A program made the position numbers and the translations under genes. Positions 1-7,767 of a DNA stretch of 25,575 nucleotides are shown here, piece by piece (positions within the stretch are counted from its first letter, which is position 1; each line of letters begins with the position of its first letter). Source of the stretch: JAGHEK01 sp044426235 (lineage in GTDB: Bacteria; Bacillota; Clostridia; Peptostreptococcales; Peptostreptococcaceae); NCBI GenBank assembly GCA_044426235.1, contig JAWXUS010000021.1, forward strand, positions 1 to 25,575, written 5' to 3'. The notes below the pieces were generated by a model. The model was not told where the DNA came from, did no database searches, and was given only the letters and a program-made list of their open reading frames with translations.

Positions 1-123
1 CTTATGTGCTTCTTCTTTCTCTATATTATCTTTTTCATATATCATATTTTCACTCTTATTTATATCTTCATGTAATTTCTTATTTATTACTTGCTCGTAT
101 AATCCCTCTTTTAAAATAACCAT
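1..123 (-). CDS. N-terminal fragment of an unidentified protein, possibly a DUF3427-type helicase
   Basis: Only the first 41 codons are inside the window; the gene runs off the left edge without a stop. It starts at ATG 123, directly after a run of eight G on the coding strand (124-131) that forms part of the ribosome binding region. The visible peptide begins MVILKEGLYEQVINKKL and then becomes charged and lysine/glutamate-rich. An opening with Glu-Gly-Leu-Tyr-Glu-x-x-Ile-Asn-x-x-Leu, followed by an acidic stretch ending in Glu-Glu-Ala-His-Lys, resembles from memory the start of clostridial superfamily 2 helicases with an N-terminal phospholipase-D-like domain and a DUF3427 domain. That assignment is inference from a very short stretch and may be wrong. 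The gene is divergent from the MORN gene at 308. Its coding status is fairly well supported by the open frame and start context. Confidence 0.5.
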   Translation of the reverse strand, partial: MVILKEGLYEQVINKKLHEDINKSENMIYEKDNIEKEEAHK

Positions 124-131
124 CCCCCCCC
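124..131 (-). repeat. Poly-G tract of 8 between Shine-Dalgarno and start codon
   Basis: Eight consecutive C on the plus strand (G on the coding strand) lie immediately upstream of ATG 123 and merge with the A-rich 5' part of the ribosome binding site. Such a run is conspicuous in this AT-rich sequence. A change in tract length would alter the distance between the Shine-Dalgarno and the start codon. Confidence 0.6.
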
Positions 132-208
132 TTTTTGATTTGTAAGTATATACTAACACAAAAATATCATTAATATCCTTATAAATTTTAATCTAATGAT
201 TATTTCTG

Positions 209-237
209 TTGAAATTAAGCATATTTTAAAATATAAT
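209..237 (+). promoter_or_regulatory. Sigma-A-type promoter for the MORN gene at 308
   Basis: A TTGAAA -35 element (209-214) is separated by exactly 17 bases from a perfect TATAAT -10 element (232-237). Transcription would start near 244, giving a leader of about 64 bases before the ATG at 308. A second TATAAT lies at 283-288 but has no convincing -35 and would start transcription within the ribosome binding site. Confidence 0.6.
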
Positions 238-307
238 ATTATAAATTAAATAAATTTCTGATATTTAGTAATTTGTTCAATTTATAATATTAAAAGGGGA
301 ATTGGTG

Positions 308-718
308 ATGGGAAAACTTTATTTTAAAGATGGATCACTTATGTATGATGGTGATCTTAAAAACGGAAAACCACATGGACAAGGAAAAATGATTTATAAA
401 TACGATACATTCAATGAAGAATATATTGGTGAATTTAGAGATGGTAAAAAACATGGTTATGGAAAAGAATATTGTGACTTATTTCATGATTATTTAGCAT
501 ACGAAGGTGAATTCCAAGAAGATAAGAGACATGGGAATGGAAAAGAATACTGCATGTTTATGGGTAGTTTAGAATATGAAGGTGAATATATAAATAACAA
601 TAGAGATGGAAAAGGTGAAACATTCTACACTAGTGGTTCCATTAGAGAAAAAGGTACTTTTAAAGGGCTCGAATTAGAAGATGGTCAAAAATTTGATAGT
701 GATGGAAATTTAATATAA
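308..718 (+). CDS. Small MORN-repeat protein (136 aa)
   Basis: The protein consists almost entirely of about five MORN repeats, 23-27 residues each, visible as recurring Tyr-x-Gly-x-(Phe/Leu/Tyr)-x-(Asp/Glu)-x-(Lys/Arg)-x-x-Gly-x-Gly motifs such as YIGEFRDGKKHGYG and YEGEFQEDKRHGNG. There is no signal peptide or membrane segment, so it is probably cytoplasmic. The frame also opens with TTG 302 and GTG 305, but AGGGGA at 295-300 is seven bases from ATG 308, which is the better start. MORN repeats fold as successive beta-hairpins and are linked in eukaryotes to membrane or lipid association and scaffolding; the bacterial role is unknown. The gene is monocistronic, with its own promoter and a terminator shared with guaA. 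Two further MORN proteins lie at 10236 and 13234. The family call is confident; the function is not known. Confidence 0.85.
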   Translation: MGKLYFKDGSLMYDGDLKNGKPHGQGKMIYKYDTFNEEYIGEFRDGKKHGYGKEYCDLFHDYLAYEGEFQEDKRHGNGKEYCMFMGSLEYEGEYINNNRDGKGETFYTSGSIREKGTFKGLELEDGQKFDSDGNLI

Positions 719-730
719 TAATATATAATA

Positions 731-767
731 AAAAGAACTGATAAATAAAAATTTATCAGTTCTTTTT
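731..767. terminator. Bidirectional intrinsic terminator between the MORN gene and guaA
   Basis: A perfect 15-base-pair stem (731-745 with 752-766) has a six-base loop. Runs of A on one side and T on the other give a U-tract in both directions. It therefore ends both the plus-strand MORN transcript and the minus-strand guaBA transcript, which converge here. Confidence 0.85.
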
Positions 768-775
768 ACTTTAAT

Positions 776-2311
776 CTATTCCCATTCAATAGTTCCTGGA
801 GGTTTACTAGTTATATCATAAACTACTCTATTAGCTCCATCAACTTCATTTACTATTCTATTTGATATTTCTTCTAAAACATCATACGGCATTTTATACC
901 AATCAGAAGTCATTCCATCAGAAGAAGTAACAGCTCTTATACCTACTAAGTATGCATAAGTCCTTTCATCTCCCATAACTCCAACAGTTTTAACATCTGG
1001 AAGTGTAGCAAATGCTTGCCAAATTTCTTTATATAAGTCGTGCTTTCTAAGAACGTCCATATATATAGCATCAGCTTCTCTTAAAATATCACATCTTTCC
1101 TTAGTCACTTCACCAATAACTCTTATTCCAAGTCCTGGACCTGGGAATGGGTGTCTAAATATTAAACCTTCTTCTATTCCAAGTTCAAGTCCTATTTTTC
1201 TAACTTCATCTTTGAATAATTCTCTTAAAGGTTCAACTATTTCAAACTCTATATCTTCAGGTATTCCACCAACATTATGGTGAGATTTTATTGTTGCAGC
1301 TTCACCGTGTCCACTCTCAACAACATCCGGATAAATAGTTCCTTGAACTAAGAAATCCATTTTTCCAAGCTTATTAGATTCTTCTTCAAATACTCTAATA
1401 AATTCTTCACCTATTATTTTTCTTTTTTGTTCAGGTTCAGTTATTCCTTTTAATTTACCTAAGAATCTATCTTCACAATTTACCCTTATTAGATTCATAT
1501 CAAATCTATCTCTAAATATTCTCTCAACATCATTTCCTTCATTTTTTCTAAGAAGTCCATGATCAACGAATACACAAGTTAAATTATCACCAATAGCTCT
1601 ATGAACTAAAACTGCAGCTACTGAAGAATCAACTCCTCCACTAAGTGCACATAAAACTTTTTTATCTCCAATAGTTTCTTTAAGTTCTTTTATTTTATCG
1701 GCTATAAATGAATCAGTAGTCCAATCCCCACTAACACTACATATATTATATAGGAAGTTTTTAAGTATTAAATCTCCCTGTAAACAATGTTCAACCTCAG
1801 GGTGGAACTGCACTCCATAAAGATTCTTTTCAACATTTTGCATTCCTGCAACTGGGCAATCATTAGTATGTGCTATTGATTCAAATCCTTCTGGCAATAC
1901 ATCTATTAAATCAGTATGGCTCATCCAAACACTATTAGTATCTATTCCTTCAAATAATTTTGAATTATTGTATGTTATAGCAGTTTTTCCATATTCTTTT
2001 TCGCTAGTATTTCCTTTTCTAACGTTTCCTCCAAGAATATGTGCCATAACTTGAATTCCATAACAAATACCTAATATCGGTACTCCTATTTCAAATATTT
2101 CTTTTGCTATCTTAGGTGAATTTTCTAAATATGCACTATTTGGACCACCTGTAAATATTATTCCCTTAGGATTTTTAGCTTTTATATCTTCTATATTTGT
2201 AGTGTATGGTATTATTTCACAATACACGTTATTCTCTCTAACTCTTCTCGCTATAAGTTGATTGTATTGACCACCAAAGTCAACTACTAATACTAATTCG
2301 TGCTTTATCAT
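776..2311 (-). CDS. guaA: GMP synthase, glutamine-hydrolysing
   Basis: GuaA converts XMP to GMP using ATP and glutamine, the last step of guanylate synthesis, in the cytoplasm. The 511-residue protein has the usual length and domain order. An N-terminal class I glutamine amidotransferase (about 1-190) carries the nucleophile Cys83 in GICYGIQ and the His170/Glu172 pair in FHPEVEH. It is followed by an ATP pyrophosphatase domain with the P-loop SGGVDSS (224-230) and a C-terminal dimerisation domain containing FPGPGLGIRV. ATG 2311 lies four bases after the guaB stop. Its AAGGAG ribosome site is embedded in the last codons of guaB, about 12 bases upstream, so translation is probably coupled. It is transcribed with guaB under the upstream guanine riboswitch and ends at the bidirectional terminator. 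Nothing is atypical. Confidence 0.97.
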   Translation of the reverse strand: MIKHELVLVVDFGGQYNQLIARRVRENNVYCEIIPYTTNIEDIKAKNPKGIIFTGGPNSAYLENSPKIAKEIFEIGVPILGICYGIQVMAHILGGNVRKGNTSEKEYGKTAITYNNSKLFEGIDTNSVWMSHTDLIDVLPEGFESIAHTNDCPVAGMQNVEKNLYGVQFHPEVEHCLQGDLILKNFLYNICSVSGDWTTDSFIADKIKELKETIGDKKVLCALSGGVDSSVAAVLVHRAIGDNLTCVFVDHGLLRKNEGNDVERIFRDRFDMNLIRVNCEDRFLGKLKGITEPEQKRKIIGEEFIRVFEEESNKLGKMDFLVQGTIYPDVVESGHGEAATIKSHHNVGGIPEDIEFEIVEPLRELFKDEVRKIGLELGIEEGLIFRHPFPGPGLGIRVIGEVTKERCDILREADAIYMDVLRKHDLYKEIWQAFATLPDVKTVGVMGDERTYAYLVGIRAVTSSDGMTSDWYKMPYDVLEEISNRIVNEVDGANRVVYDITSKPPGTIEWE

Positions 2312-2315
2312 AAGT

Positions 2316-3779
2316 CTATATATCTCCTTGTATACTGTAGTTAGGTGCCTCTTTAGTTATTTTTATATCATGTGGGTGACTTTCTCTAAGTGATGCAGCA
2401 GTTATTTTCATAAACTCTGCACTATTAGCTAAAACTTCAAGACTATCAGCTCCACAATATCCCATACCAGCTCTTAATCCACCAATCATTTGGAATACTA
2501 TATCTTCAACATTTCCTTTGTATGCAACCATTCCCTCAACACCTTCTGGAACTAGCTTTTTAGCATCATTTTGGAAATATCTATCTTTTGAACCTTGTTC
2601 CATTGCGCCTATTGAACCCATACCTCTATATGATTTGTATCTTCTTCCTGCATAAAGAATTGCTTCTCCTGGACTTTCTTCAGTTCCTGCAAAAAGTGAA
2701 CCCATCATACAAGCAGATGCTCCAGATGCTAAAGCCTTAACAACATCTCCTGAGAATTTAATACCCCCATCAGCTATTATTGGAACTCCATACTCACGAC
2801 CTACTTCAGCACAATCCATAACAGCAGTAACCTGTGGAACTCCAATTCCTGCAACTACTCTTGTTGTACATATTGAACCAGGTCCAATACCAACTTTAAC
2901 ACAATCAGCTCCAGCTTCTATTAAATCTTTAGTAGCTTTTGCAGTTGCTACATTACCTGCTATAACTTGTATCTCAGGATAATTTTCTTTTACTTTTTTA
3001 ACTGCATCTATTACACCTCTAGAATGTCCATGTGCACTATCTAAAACTATGATATCAACTTGTGCTTTACTTAATGCATCAACTCTATCAAGTAAATCTG
3101 CACTTATTCCAACAGCCGCACCGCATAAAAGTCTTCCTTTAGAATCTTTTGCAGAGTTTGGATATTGAATTTTTTTCTCTATATCTTTTATAGTTATAAG
3201 TCCTTTTAAAACTCCATCATTATCGATTATCGGCAGTTTTTCAATTTTATGTGTTTTTAAAATTTGTTGTGCTTCAACTAATGTAACTCCTTCTTTTGCA
3301 GTAACTAAATTATCTTTAGTCATTACACTGTCAATAGTTTTAGTTAAATCATCTTCAAATTTTATATCTCTATTAGTTATTATTCCTATTAGTCTTTTTT
3401 CTTCATCAATAATAGGAACTCCCGATATTTTGTATCTCCCCATTATATCGTCAGCATCTTTTATTGTCTTTTCTTTTGTTAAGAAAAATGGATCTATAAT
3501 AACTCCATTTTCACATCTTTTTACTCTATCAACTTCTAAGGCTTGTTCTTCTATTGACATATTCTTGTGTATTATACCAAGTCCACCTTGTCTTGCCATA
3601 GATATTGCCATTTTAGATTCTGTAACTGTATCCATTCCAGCACTTATAAATGGAATATTTAATTTTATTTTTTTAGTTACATTAGTTTGTATATTAACCA
3701 TATGTGGTAATACTTCAGATTTTTGTGGTATTAATAAAACATCATCAAACGTTAATCCTTCTTTTAATATCTTAGCCAT
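2316..3779 (-). CDS. guaB: Inosine-5'-monophosphate dehydrogenase
   Basis: GuaB oxidises IMP to XMP with NAD, the first committed step towards GMP. The 487-residue protein has the standard bacterial layout: a TIM-barrel catalytic domain interrupted at about residues 100-205 by two CBS domains, which usually bind adenine or guanine nucleotides. The catalytic Cys304 is visible in GSICTTR, and the mobile flap region contains MGSIGAMEQGSKDRYF. The start is ATG 3779, preceded by GAGG with eight-base spacing. It is the first gene of a guaB-guaA operon. The leader of about 250 bases contains a guanine riboswitch and a strong terminator, so transcription should fall when guanine is plentiful. Confidence 0.97.
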   Translation of the reverse strand: MAKILKEGLTFDDVLLIPQKSEVLPHMVNIQTNVTKKIKLNIPFISAGMDTVTESKMAISMARQGGLGIIHKNMSIEEQALEVDRVKRCENGVIIDPFFLTKEKTIKDADDIMGRYKISGVPIIDEEKRLIGIITNRDIKFEDDLTKTIDSVMTKDNLVTAKEGVTLVEAQQILKTHKIEKLPIIDNDGVLKGLITIKDIEKKIQYPNSAKDSKGRLLCGAAVGISADLLDRVDALSKAQVDIIVLDSAHGHSRGVIDAVKKVKENYPEIQVIAGNVATAKATKDLIEAGADCVKVGIGPGSICTTRVVAGIGVPQVTAVMDCAEVGREYGVPIIADGGIKFSGDVVKALASGASACMMGSLFAGTEESPGEAILYAGRRYKSYRGMGSIGAMEQGSKDRYFQNDAKKLVPEGVEGMVAYKGNVEDIVFQMIGGLRAGMGYCGADSLEVLANSAEFMKITAASLRESHPHDIKITKEAPNYSIQGDI

Positions 3780-3813
3780 AGAATTTACCTCTCTCCAATT
3801 TGTATATTTATAT

Positions 3814-3876
3814 AAAAAAATAACCTACATAATAAATTACTCTACAATAATAGAGTGAAATTACTATATAGGTTAT
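3814..3876 (-). terminator. Riboswitch-controlled terminator of guaBA
   Basis: A long hairpin has its 5' arm at about 3876-3852 and its 3' arm at 3844-3820, with stem bases AUAACCUA/UAGGUUAU at the foot, a loop of about seven bases and a run of seven U (3820-3814). The 5' arm contains AGTAATTTCACTC, which can also pair with the 3' strand of aptamer stem P1 and the bases after it (3967-3950) to form an antiterminator of about 14 base pairs. Binding of guanine stabilises P1 and therefore frees the terminator. Confidence 0.85.
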
Positions 3877-3960
3877 CCATAATACTTTTTTATAGCGAAT
3901 AAACAGGGATCTTTATCAGCCTGAACATTTACTCTATGAAAAATATTACTATAATAATTT

Positions 3961-4031
3961 CACCCATAGTCAAAATATTTACGGTATTTTGGTAGAAACT
4001 TCTAGACCTTATCTCTAGATATATATGAGTG
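3961..4031 (-). promoter_or_regulatory. Guanine riboswitch aptamer (purine riboswitch)
   Basis: Read on the minus strand, the segment carries the purine aptamer signature: P1 5' strand CACTCAT, the P2/L2 region, GTTTCTACC, a P3 region with CCGTAAA, and GACTATGGGTG closing P1. The specificity base (position 74 in the Bacillus xpt numbering) is the C of GACTATGGGTG, which indicates guanine or hypoxanthine; adenine sensors have U there. The expression platform is the terminator/antiterminator pair at 3814-3967. Between the two lies a spacer of about 75 bases that can form its own imperfect hairpin (ATAG...CAGG with CCTG...CTAT). It controls guaB-guaA. Confidence 0.93.
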
Positions 4032-4057
4032 ATACTTTTATTTTTAATTGTGAGTAT

Positions 4058-4086
4058 AATTTATCAGAATTATCCGTTAGTGTCAA
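4058..4086 (-). promoter_or_regulatory. Probable guaBA promoter
   Basis: On the minus strand a perfect TTGACA -35 (4086-4081) is followed after 17 bases by TAAATT (4063-4058), a 4/6 match to the -10 consensus. A better-looking TATACT at 4058-4053 would need a 22-base spacer. Either choice starts transcription 15-25 bases before the riboswitch aptamer, as expected. Confidence 0.5.
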
Positions 4087-4164
4087 CATTATTTTAATAA
4101 ATCTGTATATTTTAAATATTTTGATATTTTATGTATATTTATGAAACAAATATAATATTAATCA

Positions 4165-4199
4165 GAAAAAATCCCATAAACTAAAAGTTTATAGGATTT
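4165..4199 (-). terminator. Intrinsic terminator after groEL
   Basis: A 13-base-pair stem (4169-4181 with 4187-4199, one G-U pair in the RNA) has a five-base loop, followed on the minus strand by six U. It lies a few bases after the groEL stop and separates groESL from the guaBA promoter. Confidence 0.85.
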
Positions 4200-4205
4200 T
4201 ATGGC

Positions 4206-5825
4206 CTACATCATTGGAGGCATACCTCCAGGCATTTGCATAGGATCATTAGTTATTATCTCACAAACTGCAGCTTCAGTAGTTAAAAATACCCCTGCAA
4301 TACTTGCAGCATTTTGTAATGCACTTCTAGTAACTTTAGTTGGATCAACTATACCAACTTCAATCATATTAACGTATTTTTCATTTAATGCATCAAATCC
4401 AACTTCAGATTCTTCCTTAAGAACACCCTCAACTATAACTGCACCTTCAAGGCCTGCATTTGTTGCAATTTGTCTTAGAGGTTCTTCAAGTGACTTTCTA
4501 ATTATTTGTGCACCTATTTTTTCTTCGCCTTCTAATTCGTCTATTAATTTATCAAGAGACGGGATTATGCTAACTAAAGCAGTTCCTCCTCCTGCTACTA
4601 TTCCTTCTTCAACCGCAGCACGAGTTGCATTAAGTGCATCTTCTATTCTAAGTTTTCTTTCTTTAAGTTCAACTTCAGTAGCTGCACCAACCTTTATAAC
4701 TGCTACTCCTCCTGCAAGTTTTGCAAGTCTTTCCATTAACTTTTCAGTATCAAATTCAGAAGTAGTTTCTTCTATTTGCATTTTTAATTGATTAACTCTT
4801 GCATTTATTTCATTAGGATCACCAAATCCATCTACTATAGTTGTAGTTTCTTTGCATACTTTAACTGAAGTAGCACGACCAAGCATAGTTATATCAGCCT
4901 CTTTTAAGTCATATCCTAATTCATCAGAAATAACAACACCACCAGTTAAAACTGCTATATCTTCAAGCATCGCTTTTCTTCTATCACCAAATCCTGGTGC
5001 TTTAACTGCAACAACTTCAAAAGTTCCTCTTAATTTATTCACAACTAAAGTTGCTAAAGCTTCTCCTTCAACATCTTCTGCAATAACTAAAAGTTTTTTA
5101 CCTTGTTGAACTATTTGTTCAAGAACTGGAAGTATTTCTTGTATATTTCCTATTTTCTTATCAGTTATTAATATATATGGATCGTTTAATACCGCCTCCA
5201 TTTTGTCCGTATCAGTTGCCATATATGGAGATACGAAACCTCTATCAAATTGCATTCCTTCAACTGAATCAAGTTCTGTGTGCATAGTTTTTGATTCCTC
5301 AACACTTATAACACCATCTTTTCCAACTCTCTCCATAGCCTCTGCAATTAATGCTCCAACTTCTTCATCTCCTGCAGAAATTGATGCAACTTGTGAGATA
5401 GATTCTTTAGTTTCTATAGTTCTTGATTGACTTTTAAGTTCATTAACACAAACCTCAACAGATTTTTGTATTCCTTTTCTTATAAGAATTGGGTTTGCAC
5501 CTGCAGTAACATTTTTTAAACCTTCTCTAATTATAGCTTGTGCTAAAACTGTTGCAGTTGTAGTTCCATCTCCTGCAATATCATTAGTTTTAGTTGCAAC
5601 TTCTTTAACAAGTTGTGCACCCATATTTTCAAATCTATCTTCAAGTTCTATTTCTTTTGCAATAGTAACTCCATCATTAGTAATTAATGGTGAACCAAAT
5701 TTCTTATCAAGTATAACATTTCTTCCCTTAGGTCCAAGTGTTACTTTAACTGTATCAGCTAATTTATTAACACCACTTTCTAAAGCTTTTCTTGTATCTT
5801 GCCCAAATCTAATTTCTTTAGCCAT
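4206..5825 (-). CDS. groL: Chaperonin GroEL (Hsp60)
   Basis: GroEL forms the double seven-membered ring that folds cytosolic proteins with GroES and ATP. The 539-residue protein has the normal length. It carries the nucleotide-binding signature VTLGPKGRNV near residue 30, the catalytic GDGTTTATVLA near 85, and the hallmark AAVEEGIVAGGG near residue 405. It ends in a Gly/Met-rich tail (GGMPPMM) typical of the family. ATG 5825 is preceded by AAGGAGGGG and lies 13 bases after groES. It is the second gene of the heat-shock operon controlled through the CIRCE element at 6175-6201, presumably by HrcA, which is not in this window. Confidence 0.98.
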   Translation of the reverse strand: MAKEIRFGQDTRKALESGVNKLADTVKVTLGPKGRNVILDKKFGSPLITNDGVTIAKEIELEDRFENMGAQLVKEVATKTNDIAGDGTTTATVLAQAIIREGLKNVTAGANPILIRKGIQKSVEVCVNELKSQSRTIETKESISQVASISAGDEEVGALIAEAMERVGKDGVISVEESKTMHTELDSVEGMQFDRGFVSPYMATDTDKMEAVLNDPYILITDKKIGNIQEILPVLEQIVQQGKKLLVIAEDVEGEALATLVVNKLRGTFEVVAVKAPGFGDRRKAMLEDIAVLTGGVVISDELGYDLKEADITMLGRATSVKVCKETTTIVDGFGDPNEINARVNQLKMQIEETTSEFDTEKLMERLAKLAGGVAVIKVGAATEVELKERKLRIEDALNATRAAVEEGIVAGGGTALVSIIPSLDKLIDELEGEEKIGAQIIRKSLEEPLRQIATNAGLEGAVIVEGVLKEESEVGFDALNEKYVNMIEVGIVDPTKVTRSALQNAASIAGVFLTTEAAVCEIITNDPMQMPGGMPPMM

Positions 5826-5838
5826 TTTTTACCCCTCC

Positions 5839-6123
5839 TTATTCTACTATCGCTAGTATATCGCTTTGTCTTAATATTATATATTCATTTCCATCTATTT
5901 TAATTTCATTTCCTGCATACTTTTGGAAAATAACTTTATCAGAAATTTTAACTTCCATTTTTATTTCGTGTCCATCAACTACTCCTCCTGGACCTACTTC
6001 AACAACTTCAGCCATTTGGGGTTGCTCTTTTGCACTCCCTGGTAAAACTATTCCACTTGCAGTTTTTTCTTCTGCCTCTATCTTTTTGATTACTACTCTA
6101 TCAGCTAATGGTCTTATTTTCAT
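5839..6123 (-). CDS. groS: Co-chaperonin GroES (Hsp10)
   Basis: GroES is the heptameric lid of the GroEL folding chamber. The 94-residue protein has the standard length, the N-terminal MKIRPLADRVVIKK signature, the mobile loop around residues 17-33 (EEKTASGIVLPGSAKEQP), the Gly-rich segment VGPGG, and the C-terminal YIILRQSDILAIVE. ATG 6123 has AGGAGG upstream with suitable spacing. It is the first gene of the groES-groEL operon. Its leader contains the CIRCE operator about 50 bases upstream of the start codon. Confidence 0.98.
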   Translation of the reverse strand: MKIRPLADRVVIKKIEAEEKTASGIVLPGSAKEQPQMAEVVEVGPGGVVDGHEIKMEVKISDKVIFQKYAGNEIKIDGNEYIILRQSDILAIVE

Positions 6124-6174
6124 AAAGATACCTCCTATTTTATTATGTAGAATAAAATAACATATTATTATTTT

Positions 6175-6201
6175 TTATCACTCTAATCATAAGAGTGCTA
6201 A
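6175..6201 (-). promoter_or_regulatory. CIRCE operator (HrcA binding site)
   Basis: The inverted repeat reads TTATCACTC, nine bases, GAGTGCTAA on the plus strand. The family consensus is TTAGCACTC-N9-GAGTGCTAA. One arm is perfect and the other has a single G-to-T change. It lies just downstream of the groES -10 element, as is usual for HrcA-repressed groESL operons. Confidence 0.93.
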
Positions 6202-6208
6202 TACCTAA

Positions 6209-6237
6209 ATAATATATTATTTTCAACATATTTTCAA
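6209..6237 (-). promoter_or_regulatory. Sigma-A promoter of groESL
   Basis: On the minus strand TTGAAA (6237-6232), a 17-base spacer and TATTAT (6214-6209) form a good vegetative promoter. Transcription would begin next to or at the edge of the CIRCE element. Confidence 0.75.
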
Positions 6238-6294
6238 TACTTTTATCTAATTTTTTATTTTATGTAAATCAATAATTTTTTGTTACACTAATAT

Positions 6295-7764
6295 TTATAA
6301 CAAAGGAGATAAAAGTCTACAAAAGGACTCTTTAAACCTAGTTAATTTATTTCTTTTATTAAATTCTTCAAATCTTAATTCTTTGCTTGAAGTTATATCT
6401 TCATCAAAATCTGATATAAACTTATTTATAACATATTTATCATATATAAAAGCATTTATCTCAAAATTAACTAAAAAACTCCTAATATCAATATTACAAG
6501 AACCAGTTGAAACTATTTCATCGTCAATTATTATTACTTTTGAATGTATAAAGCCTTTTTCATAAAGATATATCTTCCCTCCATATTTAAGAATTTCCTC
6601 AAAATATGAGTAAGAGGCAATATTAACAATTTTATGGTCTGCTATTTTTGGAAAAATAATTTCAACTTTTACTCCACTTAATATTGCATTTTTTAATGCT
6701 TTAAGTAAAGTATCATCTGGTATAAAATATGGTGTTTCAATTTTAATACTCTTTTTAGCTCTAGAAATCATCAAAAAATAAGAATAATAAATACTCTCTA
6801 AATCACTATCAGGTCCACTACTAACTATTTGTATAGTACTTTTCCCACTTGAATTAATCTTTGGAAAATATTTATTTGATATTAATATTTCTTTAGTTGA
6901 AAAATACCAATCAGTCGAAAAATTAATCTGTAACATATGTGTACAACTCCCAAATATTTTTATATGAGTGTCTCTCCAATATCCAAATTTTTTATTCTTA
7001 CCTATGTATTCATCTCCAACATTTATACCACCCAAATAACTAGTATGACCGTCTATAATAACAATTTTTCTATGATTTCTATAATTAATACTTCCACCAA
7101 TTAAAGGAAACTTATAGGGCTTAAAATAGCTAACAGATATATTATTATTCTTTAATTCATTTATATAATTTTTCTTTAAAATAAATCTAAAACAGCCAAT
7201 CTTATCATACAAAACTTTTATTTCAAGTCCTTCTTTGGCTTTTTCTATAAGCAAATTCTTTAGTTTTTTTCCAACTTCACAATCCTTTATTATAAAGTAT
7301 TCAAGATGTATATAATTGTTTGCATTTTTTATATCTTCAAATAGACTCTCAAATTTTTCAATTCCATCTCTAAAAACTTCAATTTTATTATTTTTTGTAT
7401 ATGGAAATTTCGAATTATTTAAAAGTAAATTTATTAGATACTTTTTTATAGAATCATTAGAAACTCTATTTTCAAATTGTTCTTTTTCAATATCTATAAT
7501 GTCATTTATAGCATTAGAATTTTCAAATAAGTTTCTACTTTCATCAAAAATATCTTTAGTCAAAAGTAGTCTTCTTTTTCTTAAATTTATTCCAAAAATA
7601 GCATAAATTAATACTCCTCCCCCAGGAAAAAGTATAAATATAAGTAACCAAGTCATAGTTTTTATTGGATCTCTATTTTCAAGTATTATTTTTATAGATA
7701 AAAAAGCTCCAAGTAAATATGTGATTACTATATATAAAAAAATAAATCTATTTTCAGTAATCAT
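6295..7764 (-). CDS. cls: Cardiolipin synthase (phospholipase D family)
   Basis: The enzyme condenses two phosphatidylglycerol molecules into cardiolipin and glycerol at the cytoplasmic membrane. The 489-residue protein has the classic bacterial Cls layout. Two N-terminal membrane segments lie at about residues 5-27 and 35-58, the latter with the LLIFILFPGGGVLIYAIFG motif. Two phospholipase D domains carry HKD motifs: His231 in HRKIVIIDG and His407 in HSKVIIIDD, followed by STGSCNIDIRSF. The N-terminal layout points to the ClsA/Cls type. ATG 7764 follows the glycosylase stop by three bases, so the two genes are cotranscribed and probably translationally coupled. No terminator is visible between its stop and the groES promoter, so some read-through into groESL is possible. 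Confidence 0.95.
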   Translation of the reverse strand: MITENRFIFLYIVITYLLGAFLSIKIILENRDPIKTMTWLLIFILFPGGGVLIYAIFGINLRKRRLLLTKDIFDESRNLFENSNAINDIIDIEKEQFENRVSNDSIKKYLINLLLNNSKFPYTKNNKIEVFRDGIEKFESLFEDIKNANNYIHLEYFIIKDCEVGKKLKNLLIEKAKEGLEIKVLYDKIGCFRFILKKNYINELKNNNISVSYFKPYKFPLIGGSINYRNHRKIVIIDGHTSYLGGINVGDEYIGKNKKFGYWRDTHIKIFGSCTHMLQINFSTDWYFSTKEILISNKYFPKINSSGKSTIQIVSSGPDSDLESIYYSYFLMISRAKKSIKIETPYFIPDDTLLKALKNAILSGVKVEIIFPKIADHKIVNIASYSYFEEILKYGGKIYLYEKGFIHSKVIIIDDEIVSTGSCNIDIRSFLVNFEINAFIYDKYVINKFISDFDEDITSSKELRFEEFNKRNKLTRFKESFCRLLSPLL

Positions 7765-7767
7765 TTA

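Noticed and set aside
302..307. TTG 302 or GTG 305 as start of the first MORN gene
   Set aside because: They are too close to AGGGGA at 295-300; ATG 308 has a seven-base spacing.
4201..5430. Long open frames on the plus strand opposite groEL (4201-4791, 4852-5109, 5203-5430)
   Set aside because: They are antisense shadows of a strongly conserved gene, lack ribosome binding sites, and the first begins inside the groEL terminator.
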